Shown here piece by piece: positions 55,736 through 64,000 of a stretch of DNA of 64,000 nt. The position numbers and the translations under genes were made by a program. Numbering within the stretch: the stretch's first letter is position 1; each line of letters begins with the position of its first letter. This DNA comes from Clarireedia homoeocarpa (taxonomy: Eukaryota; Ascomycota; Leotiomycetes; Helotiales; Rutstroemiaceae): the NCBI GenBank assembly GCA_001465935.1, contig LNKV01000002.1:992001-1056000 (forward strand), in the 5' to 3' direction. The notes under the pieces are model-generated. The model was not told where the DNA came from. It ran no database searches and worked only from the letters and a program-made list of their open reading frames with translations.

Positions 55736-58700
55736 GTCTTCAACCTACCAGACAAGTGGACTCGAAGTTCGATGTGCACCGAAACTATATTTTAGGGTAG
55801 ATAACCTTGGTCCTTAGGACGTTTACGAAGTAGGCACCGACCTCTTGTCCTGTTATTTCTGCCTAATCAGTATAATGGACTGATTGGTAGGCAATCGTCA
55901 GGACGTTGCTCAGGTGATATAAGCAGAATATAGAATAAAGATTATAACTAGACTAATTATTCTTTGGCTTAAATAACTATTTCCTCTCTTGTATCTTTAT
56001 TTTTAGTGTTTCTACCGGGCTAGTGGTCTCCGGCTACTTTACTAGTAGAAGTTTCACAGTTATATACTCGATCACTAGGCCGATATTGAAGCTATTATAT
56101 TATATCATCTAAGCGCGAACCAAATAAAGACTTAGATAAAGATATTAGAGAGGTAAACTGTTCATATATATGTTTTGTCTCGAACCTCCTTCGCATAAAA
56201 TTGTTGTGTTTAGAGAGACACTTCCATACAACCTTAGGAAATTGTCCTGTAATTGTAGACGAAAACCTTCAATGTGAAGTTGCGGCATGATTCGAATGCG
56301 AGAAAATTGTCCTAGATTTCCAATCCTACATTGTTCGACTTCGGGTTTCGCTATCGTGCAATCATATCTCGAATAATGTATCTTTCGATCGTATCGACTT
56401 CTACTCGATGGTATTGACATGCTAGAAGACCGGTTTTATCATAGCTCCGATATCCCATTCGCTCGTAGTATGTCTGCCGGGAACGTGATGCCTTCGTGCA
56501 AATAGATTATAGCACCATTGGCTATCTCAACATAGCATGCTACCAAGTACCCGAACAGATATCGCCAGCAGGAGATGACGGTCCAATCATTTTCGTATTT
56601 TAGCTCGAACCATGGTCTCCCTGACTAATCCCCACCCCCCACCTTGAATACGCTCTCTCTGGACGACGAAGGTCACAAGGTGCGATCAACCTGATGGTGA
56701 GCCCTTTGACTCTACTGGTCCGAGATCCGGAAGACGAGGGAATTCCATCGGCTACTATCTCCCCCCATGAATAAAGGTTGAATTTTTAGGTGACAAGACG
56801 CAGAAAGAATTAACCTTTGTTCATGAAGGTAGTATTGATCGTAGCTTTACCCATTTTGAGGCAGATCCTTATCTCCGGGACCTCCAAGAATGTCACAACA
56901 ATCGTATCCGATATTGGCCAAATTTGATACATGACCACGATGACAGGCCTCAGGTACTAGGACTGACTATAATGACTAAAATCCTTTTCTCAACTCATAA
57001 GTCATGTGTATCACCAAGGGGTTTGTTTTTACCTTCATGGACCCATATCAGAACAATATTTTCGACGACGAATGACCTCCTCCTAGCTCCATCGACCTAG
57101 AACAGACGTGCTCACTCTTCATCGAAATGCAGCCCTCTCATAATAGCAATCCAGTCAGACAACAGATCAAAACAGAGCGGCGAACTTTTGATGGCCTTTA
57201 GTCAAATTCTTTGTGAGTTCTTCCATGCTTTTCAGCAAAGAAGAAAATTCTCTCGTAGATGTAATGCCAGATCAAACATCTTTAATGAGGAAACCGAGGA
57301 AACCGAGGAAACCAGAAACTTCTGGTCCTTTGCAGCAGTCAACTCTCGTAAGGGCTTATATCAAGTACCCCACGAGCATATTGAACGCCGTTCGGTTTGG
57401 AACACCCTCGAACGCGAAGATTTGGCGAAGACGCAGCTTTGTATTGAGGTGTCAGTATCACAAACGAGAAAGGGGAAGTATTCAACACTGGGACCTGCCG
57501 AGCAAACTGAATAGATATTCCCCAATCAAGCAAACACTGAAACCGTCAGCCCCTGTGTTGGGTGCATCGTCGCTAAAGCTTCCTCTTCCAAACATAACAC
57601 CAGAGAAACACAATGGCGATGCGCTCGAAATGGACGTAAACAGGTGTTTGAAATGGCTAGATGCTTGGTAAGAGATATGGAACAATCAATATCTTTCATA
57701 TTACTGAACACGATAAGAGCCGACGAGCAGGGGGATTTGGCCGCGGTTGTTCGGGTGAAAAAGAGTTAAGGACAAGTAGGATGCGTAGGACCGAAAGACT
57801 GTGGAAAATCCGGCAAGAGCACAACTTAATAGAGTTTCGTGATTAATTAACCTTACGGACTTGACCGCGAGTCAAAAGAATTCCTGAGTGTGCACGGCGA
57901 ACAAAATAAAACGCAATAAAAATATCATCGATGTGCAGGAAGTCCTGGGCGGATATATCGGTTGTTGCTGTGCCTTGGAAGTACGGCCGCACAAGAGACA
58001 ACATCTAACTCCGGATGTCAGGAGAGGAGCAACTTGATATACCCGAATGAGTTTCGGAGACAAGGTCGCTGACGGACGAACGGACCAATCGAAATGATTC
58101 CTGCTCCCAGGAAACTACATTTTGTCAGCTGCAAACGGTTGGTTGGGCACGCTTGGGCTCCGGAAAGTGCGCCGACATCTCATTCGCTGTTAATAATTGC
58201 TTATGTGATTACCAATGTAAAGGAAACGTGACGGACGGCGCCAGAAAATCTTTAGTCCCACTCAGCAAACTAAGTCCGAATCGGTATGTCCTGATCTCCG
58301 AAAAAAATGCCATCGGAAAAAAGAAACTCCTTTCCATTTCGTTCCATCCGAACCATCTCCCTTCCATTTCCTTTATGTCCTAAAAAGATTCGGAGTTAAA
58401 CCTTGGTTAGCGCACGACAACGTCATGCCGCTCGCTGGCTCCGGCTGTCCATTTCCATCTTAGGTAATCCTCCGCCGCTATTACTTTCTTTTCTCAGTCT
58501 TCCATCTAGATGTCCCGAAATAGGAACACACCACAACTCCTTGATCCACCGAAAGAGGGAAATAGACACAATAGACACAATAGACACAATGCCTTACAAA
58601 CATTCATCTCCGGTGGAATGTTCAAGCTTCCTGCAGAAGCCCCTCCCGACTTATGCGCCGATGCCCCTCTGGTGGGCCACATATGTCATTGATTCGGAGT

Positions 58701-58977
58701 TTAACGCACTATGAGGGAAAATTGTGAAACTCTCTCTTCCGATATACTGGACACAATAGCAGCCAGCAACCTCCATCTCATGTATATATACTTCGACTTG
58801 ACATCTCTTTTCCCCTCTCATCATCATCACAACAATCTCATCTACAACCGCAACAACAACAACAACAACAATCTCAATCAAATCACAACCAAACTCTCAA
58901 TACTACATTCCTCAAATCTCCCACTCTAACCTATTTCCCTAACAACACACACCACAACACACCACAACACCTTCAAA
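55736..58977. other. Gene-poor, partly AT-rich tract with decayed frames
   Basis: 3.2 kb without a convincing gene. 55910-56160 is clearly AT-rich with many TA steps, as in old repeats altered by repeat-induced point mutation; that origin is inference. At 56694-56774 a short open frame encodes LTLLVRDPEDEGIPSATISP, and at 56789-57100 another reads FEADPYLRDLQECHNNRIRY; the two look coding-like but have no clean start or join. A 148-codon frame from ATG 57225 to 57671 (MLFSKEENSLVDVMPDQTSL) includes a 9-bp triplication at 57286-57312. The rightmost part must contain the promoter of the alcohol dehydrogenase. Confidence 0.45.
58562..58588. repeat. 9-bp tandem repeat, three units
   Basis: Three perfect copies of atagacaca lie about 400 bp upstream of the alcohol dehydrogenase start codon. 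A separate CAA trinucleotide run lies at about 58851-58870 in its leader. Confidence 0.85.
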
Positions 58978-60095
58978 ATGGTTTCATTCACTGTCTTCAA
59001 GGGTTCCAAGGAGGGAAAGATCGTCAGGGACACCACTACCAGAGAGGTTGGTCCCAACGACGTCTTGATCAGAATCACCCACTCGGGTCTTTGCGGTACC
59101 GATGAGCATTACAGACATGCCGATATGGCTCTTGGACACGAGGGTGCTGGTGTAGCTGAGGTTAGTAGTCTCCTTAAACCCCTTCGCCTAGCAGGACATG
59201 GGTGGTGAACAGCAGTACCACCCTTTCTCGCTACCCGGGCAACTTTTTATTTATATACATTTGCTGACATAATTCTTAGGAAGTCGGATCTGCTGTCAAG
59301 AACATCAAGAAGGGTGACTCCGTTGGATGGGGATACCAACACAAGTCTTGCCAGAACTGCAAGCAATGTCTTACTGGTCACGAGACTCTTTGCCCGGACC
59401 GTGTCATGTACGGTGGTGGTAACTTGGACCAAGCCTCCTTCGGATCCCATGCCGTCTGGGACGCCGACTACATCTTCAAGATCCCAGACAGCATTCCTCG
59501 CGAGTATGCTGCTCCTCTCATGTGCGGTGGTGCCACCGTCTACAACGCTCTCCGATCCTTCAACGGAGGTGTCAAGCCCAACGAGCGTGTTGGTATAATC
59601 GGTATTGGAGGTCTTGGACATCTTGCCATCCAATTCGCTGCCAAGATGGGTTGTGAAGTCGTTGTCTTCTCTTCTACTGACGCCAAGAAGGAAGAGGCTC
59701 TCCGCCTCGGTGCTTCCGAGTTCGTTGCTACCAAGGGTGTTGACAAGCTCAGCGTTTCCCGCCCGATCGACCACTTGATCGTCACCACCTCTTTCCAGCC
59801 AAACTGGCACCAATACATGGACATCATGGCTCCTCAAGCCACCATCTACCCATTGACTGTCTCTTTCGAGGACCTGAAGATCCCATATATGCCAATCGTC
59901 TTGCAAGAATTCAAGATCCAAGGATCCGTCGTTGCTGCTAGACAAGTCCACCGCGACATGTTGGACTTCGCTGCTCACCACCAGATCCGTCCTATCATTG
60001 AGACATTCCCAATGAGTGAGTCTGGTATTCAGGAGGCTATGCAAAAGTTGGAGGATGGAAAGATGAGGTACAGAGGTGTTGTTGTTGCTCAATAG
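58978..60095 (+). CDS. Zinc alcohol dehydrogenase, cinnamyl-alcohol type
   Basis: Medium-chain NAD(P)-dependent dehydrogenase of the ADH6/CAD group, reducing aldehydes or oxidising alcohols. Two exons (58978-59160, 59280-60095) encode 332 residues. The catalytic zinc ligands lie in SGLCGTDEHY and LGHEGAGVAE; the structural zinc site is CQNCKQCLTGHETLC; the cofactor-binding loop is GIGGLGHLAIQFAAKMG with VVVFSSTDAKKEEALRLGAS after it. Codon use differs from its neighbours: third positions are strongly C-biased (for example ATC, AAC, GTC, TTC), which in fungi usually marks high expression. The leader is CA-rich with simple repeats. Substrate cannot be read from sequence. An aldehyde dehydrogenase lies 2.6 kb downstream on the other strand. 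Confidence 0.93.
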
Positions 60096-60360
60096 ATTAT
60101 TCATGATACCGGGAGTTGGGTTTAGGTTGGTTGGTTGTAACGTTAGGAGTTGAGCGCGGGGTTTGATAGAAGGGAAAAGTTGATGAGTTTATTAATACGA
60201 TAGTGAATGGCGCACGTACAGCATGGTTTTAGATTTATAGAATGAAATTTTGTTCAAACTACTTCTGCATATCTCATCGATGTTCTAAATTCGCAATTTA
60301 CAATCTTTCCATGCCATGAATGCCATCTTCGCACCTTCTTCGATTATAACACCTCGATGC

Positions 60361-60950
60361 CTACCTTGCCCACCTCCCGCCACTTCTAGGATCCGCATAC
60401 ATACCCCCACTCCACCCCGCATTCCTACCCCACGTCTGCTCGCAGCGCTGACGTATAAGCGGGGTCCCATGTCGCCGTATCTGTGAGAGCCGAGCGGGAG
60501 ACGGCCCCCAATCGTAGTTACGAGGCGCGTTGTTCCTGCCGAGGATCGAGTCCCAGCTTCGCATGCCGAATGCGTTGGGATCGTGCGGGTCGTCTGCGAA
60601 TCGCACCCTGCCGCGGGCGGGATTGCCGAGTTGGAATTGGAAGTTGGGTAGCCTGCAGCGGCGGTTGTTGCTTGGGATGGGTTCGTGTAGTGGGGAGAGA
60701 GGAGTCTGGCGTTCGATGGCGCGGCGGTAGGCTTGGTTTGTGAGGATTCTGTGTGCGGGTTGAGTGAGATTTTCGGGGGGAGGAGGGAGTGGAGGGGGTG
60801 GGAAAGGGGAAAAGAAGGGAAATGGATTTACTGATTTCTTACTTGGTCCTCCTCTGCGCTTCTTCTGCGGTATCTCTCGAATGCTCTTCTGTCGCCTCCG
60901 AGCCAGCTGAAGCCGGCGTCGAGACGGTCGTGGATGTTGTTCCAGCCCAT
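60361..60950 (-). CDS. Uncharacterised small basic protein
   Basis: Two minus-strand exons (60950-60832, 60748-60361) give 168 residues. It starts MGWNNIHDRLDAGFSWLGGD, continues RRAFERYRRRSAEEDQVRNQ, and after the intron reads NQAYRRAIERQTPLSPLHEP, then PNAFGMRSWDSILGRNNAPR and ends GGMYADPRSGGRWAR. It is rich in Arg, Trp, Asn and Gly, with no signal peptide or membrane helix. The donor was chosen at 60831 (GTAAAT) rather than 60842 (GTAAGA) because only the first keeps the long second-exon frame; the other gives a shorter, different tail. GC is higher than in the flanks. I do not recognise the family. Confidence 0.6.
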
Positions 60951-61457
60951 TGGAGATTATATATTTTTCTTTTTGGATGAGAGATAAGGATGTTGTGGTG
61001 GTTCGGACAGACGATGAAGGTCTAAATAAGCTGGCTTTTATAGGGGAAAGTTCGAATCAGGTGGGATTACAAGCTGCGGTTGCATACTGTGAATGTGAGG
61101 AAAGGAAATGATGATGTATATCACGTTTGTTTTTTTAGGTCATTTTGATGAGTGAATGGGTTCCTCAGCTTGCGACTTTGATACCAATACAAAGACAGAT
61201 TCACTGAGTCTAGTGCGAGCCTGGAATCAGAATCACATCCAGCCAGTATTCACAGCACTTGCGTCAAGATTCATGGACAGAGCTCTCGCAACCAACTATC
61301 AAGCTCAATTCAAACCTCTCGCCTTTGTCACCCAATTTCAGATCAGCCATCACATACTATCGAAAAGTAGATGGTATCTATCTCTCGAAACGGCTCATGA
61401 GCATCCCTGCTATCAATTCATTCACCCACCAGCCATTCAATCACGTATCCATCACCA

Positions 61458-61499
61458 CGCGCAACCATTTTGGCGCAACCATTTTCGCGCAACCATTTT
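61458..61499. repeat. 14-bp tandem repeat, three units
   Basis: Three adjacent copies of cgcgcaaccatttt; the middle one starts with g. Confidence 0.88.
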
Positions 61500-61937
61500 C
61501 GCCCAGCCCTTCAATTATCGTTCGACGTGCAACAAAACAAAACCTCCTCCTCCATCTCGCCGTTCCCGCATCCTGCAATCCAGCAACTTCAAAACCATAC
61601 ATACATTTAGACCCCTCCTCCCCCCCTTTTCCGCCAAAACGTTGCCGTTTCATGATTCGTTGGCGCTTGCCGTGCTTGCCGCAATCATCCGTCCTGCATG
61701 AGCGCGCCGGAGAATATATTGAGATGCGCACACGCATGCATACGGACTGGGCTCCACTCTTTCTCGATCTCTTTTTGTTTCGGAGATCTGGAGCAAGATG
61801 GACTAGGAGCCCTGTGTACGGAGCTACAGTTATCCCCGAAATCGGAAAGAGTTGTGGCGTTGCTTGAACCATATAACTTCCGTGGGGTTGGAGTTTATAC
61901 TTTGTACTACACGGTTGCAGCATAATTGTCTCAATTC

Positions 61938-61973
61938 CCGAATAATGCCGAATGATACCGAATAATACCGAAC
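61938..61973. repeat. 10-bp tandem repeat, 3.6 units
   Basis: Imperfect units ccgaataatg, ccgaatgata and ccgaataata, plus a partial unit. Confidence 0.85.
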
Positions 61974-62696
61974 TCACCCACAGACCCAATAAAACAAAAA
62001 ATCCCCTGCCCAGCCAAACCAAACCTCTTGGCTGAAGCCACACATCTCGTCACCCATTATGTTATCGCCTATCTCGCACATGCCCCCCCTCACCGACAGT
62101 TGCGCGAGCCGCGCATCCTTTCCTACCAAGAAGGAATGGTACACCCATCGCATCTCCCAAGAAACACTTGTGTGAAACCAAGACCAGCAACCAAGAAACC
62201 TCGACGTGCAACAAAAAGCGCATTTTACTCGGAGCCAAGGGAAGCTATTTACTTCGGCCGCCCATTCCGGGCTAATCACCAGCTCCCAAGAAATCTGCTG
62301 GCAGGAAAAGTGAAACTTTTGGTTCGAGCGAGGGAGGAGGGAAGGTCGATAACGTAATACCAAGATATCGAGACGTGCAACATTTCGCATCATACACTTT
62401 CACTGGACGTCGCTCTAAGGGATTGGTCTACGACATTGGTGTACGTCTAGGCAGTTAGGTTAGCGTCGGGGATATAGGTTCGTGAAATGTCTTGTGAGAT
62501 GACAAAGGATAACGCATATTTGCTTGGCTTGGTGTGGGATACACATTGTTTCGCTTGGCTAACTGTCTGCTTGCACGCAACCATACAAGGGAAAAAAGAC
62601 AAGCAGAAGGGTAAAGACAGGCTTGCCAAATCCCAAGAAACTTGTCTCGTCATTCCAAGCGCCTTAAATACACATTATTCAAACAAATGCCACTAT

Positions 62697-64000
62697 TCAT
62701 CTCAAATAAGAAGGCAAGCCCTTGCCAAACCTAGCCTGCCACAGACTCTTCGAACCATAGGTAAGGAAAGCGAGGAGTGCCCACCTAACCAGCACACTCT
62801 TGGCTCCCTCACCACCCAGCGAGAACAACATGCCAGCCCAATAACTCAGACCCTTGATTTCCTTTCCTTCTCTGTCGAAGTTTGGTTTCTTCGCGCTGGT
62901 TTTGCGGAATTGGGCGAGCTTGGCATCGCTGTAGGGTGGGTAGCGTATGGCGAGTAGTTTTTCCATCCAGTTGGGGGTTGTGACGATGGAGCGTCGATGA
63001 GTGAAGCAGTCGAAGGAGGATTTGCCGCGGTAGGATCCTTGGCCGCTGTCGCCGACGCCGCCAAATGCGAGAGTGGGCATGGAGCCGTGGAAGAAGGCAT
63101 CATTGACTGTGGCACCGCCTGAGGTGACAAGGCCGAGTACTGGTGGGGTGTTAGCCAGGTCTTTTTAGGTCGATCGTCTTGTATTTAGAATATGCCGAGG
63201 TAAGAGAATAGTAAATATGGTATTGCATCGTTTTGGGCCACTTGGTGAACAACTGCACAGCCATACCGGAGAAAGAGTCCAACTCTGGCGATACGCTGAA
63301 AGGCGCAGGACCACTGGCAGTTTGCAGTGTAGAACCCCTCTAAGACTTGTGAAAAAAGGGGGTACATCCGTATTTGAATGAAGAGGGTAGTCTATTGAAG
63401 CAAGAACAAAGTGATGGAGAGGAAAAGAACTTACATTTGTCAGTTTCTTCTTTCGTTCCGAATGGATAGAATCCCAATGGAGTAGAGTGAACAGAATTAG
63501 CAGTCTCGACAGCCTCGTCAAGACTATTGACAGCTAAGATGGGCATCAAAGGTCCAAAAGATTCATCCACCAGCATCGAATCATTTTTATCTTCGACCAA
63601 CACAACAGTTGGCGAAATGTAGTTTTCTGTTTCATCAACCTCACCACCAATTAAGATCTTGCCTTTAGTGTTATCAAGCATCTTCTTGATTCGGTGGAAC
63701 TGCCTGTTGTTGACAATGCGGCCAAAGTCCGGACTAGCTTTCGGGCCTTGAGGATAGAATTCCTTCATGGAGATCTTGAGTTGCTCGATAAAAGCCGGGA
63801 GAATATCCTTCTCGACTATCATGTAGTTTTGACCAACACAAATCTGTCCAGCATTCATAGTCTTGCCCCATAACATTCTTTTGGCAGCAAGGGCGGGATC
63901 CGCATTTTTGGAAATAATAGCTGGATTTCTCCCACCAAGTTCGAGGCAAACTGGGGTCAAAGTCTCTGCAGCCTTCTTCGCAATAATTGTGCCAACTGTT
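62697..64000 (-). CDS. Fatty aldehyde dehydrogenase (ALDH3/HFD1 type), 5' end cut
   Basis: NAD(P)-dependent aldehyde dehydrogenase of the ALDH3 group; yeast Hfd1 oxidises hexadecenal and acts in ubiquinone precursor synthesis. The visible exons are 64000-63435 (cut by the window end) and 63139-62697, giving the last 336 residues or so. TVGTIIAKKAAETLTPVCLE contains the conserved Glu, LELGGRNPAII follows, and the catalytic Cys is in NAGQICVGQNY. SFGPLMPILAV and FGGVGDSGQGSYRGKSSFDC are further family motifs. A hydrophobic segment near the C-terminus (SVLVRWALLAFLTYGSKSLW) fits a membrane anchor, as in Hfd1 and human ALDH3A2. A 295-nt intron separates the exons, longer than others here. The start lies outside the window. 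Confidence 0.92.

Larger units (their letters stand above)
60951..62696. other. Intergenic with several short repeats
   Basis: 1.75 kb holding the upstream region of the small basic gene and the 3' flank of the aldehyde dehydrogenase. Tandem repeats lie at 61458-61499 and 61938-61973. The motif gacgtgcaaca recurs at about 61524, 62203 and 62372, and ccaagaaa at about 62157, 62191, 62286 and 62634. The overlapping open frames at 61156-62043 are on both strands, have no family resemblance and are treated as chance. Confidence 0.45.

Noticed and set aside
57225..57671. 148-codon frame as a genuine gene
   Set aside because: The ATG is plausible, but there is no homology, no intron structure and a simple repeat inside. 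It is kept only as part of the gene-poor tract description.
61156..62043. Overlapping open frames of 180-202 codons on both strands
   Set aside because: They overlap each other and tandem repeats, have odd composition and no family resemblance.
1..64000. tRNA, rRNA, CRISPR or intact transposon
   Set aside because: No convincing tRNA A/B-box pair, rRNA-like stretch, spaced direct repeats or transposase/reverse-transcriptase motifs were seen by eye; a tRNAscan or repeat-library run could still find degenerate ones.

Overview
The window is 64 kb of nuclear DNA from a filamentous ascomycete. Evidence: many short GT-AG introns (about 45-115 nt) with CTAAC/CTAAT-like branch sites; densely packed single-copy housekeeping genes on both strands; and fungus-specific families (Axl2, HET domain, secreted cupredoxin, MICOS Mic12, fungal septin Cdc10). 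Protein flavour and intron positions suggest a Leotiomycete (Helotiales/Sclerotiniaceae-like), but that placement is inference. No rRNA, tRNA, CRISPR array, intact transposon or prokaryotic feature was seen.

Layout. 0.4-10.6 kb: LST8 (TOR complex), a SERF-like peptide, a four-helix membrane protein, guanylate kinase, septin CDC10, mitochondrial ribosomal bL32m and the WD40 protein SKI8. 11-13.6 kb: two secreted or cell-surface genes (a GPI-type protein and a cupredoxin) with a minisatellite between them. 15-28 kb: a compact SMN orthologue in five exons, AXL2, the lysine methyltransferase EFM6, the sugar bisphosphatase SHB17, a long PPR protein, the splicing factor CWF18/CCDC12 and a ZCCHC10-like zinc-knuckle RS protein. 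29-38 kb: an R3H-SUZ protein, eIF3f, UTP25, mitochondrial bL17m and MIC12. 38.6-52 kb: two uncharacterised proteins that share a promoter region, a coiled-coil protein with a 90-bp tandem repeat, AP-3 mu, a DMO2/DMAC1-like membrane protein, an unknown six-helix membrane protein and exosome RRP4. 53-64 kb: an intact HET-domain gene, a 3.2-kb gene-poor and partly AT-rich stretch, a zinc alcohol dehydrogenase with strong codon bias, an unknown small protein, a repeat-littered gap, and the 3' part of a fatty aldehyde dehydrogenase cut by the window end.

Most genes lie in divergent pairs sharing 200-900 bp promoter regions, or convergent pairs 80-400 bp apart. RNA metabolism is well represented (SMN, CWF18, ZCCHC10-like, SKI8, RRP4, UTP25, eIF3f, R3H-SUZ), as are mitochondrial functions (bL32m, bL17m, MIC12, PPR, DMO2-like). 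Neighbours do not form a single pathway.

The most unusual signals are splicing architectures. The zinc-knuckle gene needs an AT-AC intron (28096-28147) to encode an intact CCHC motif. SHB17 needs a 2-nucleotide exon (22205-22206) to complete its catalytic RHGE motif. SKI8 has a start codon that forms an exon by itself. All exon joins below were worked out by hand from splice signals, frame and family conservation; no transcript data were available.
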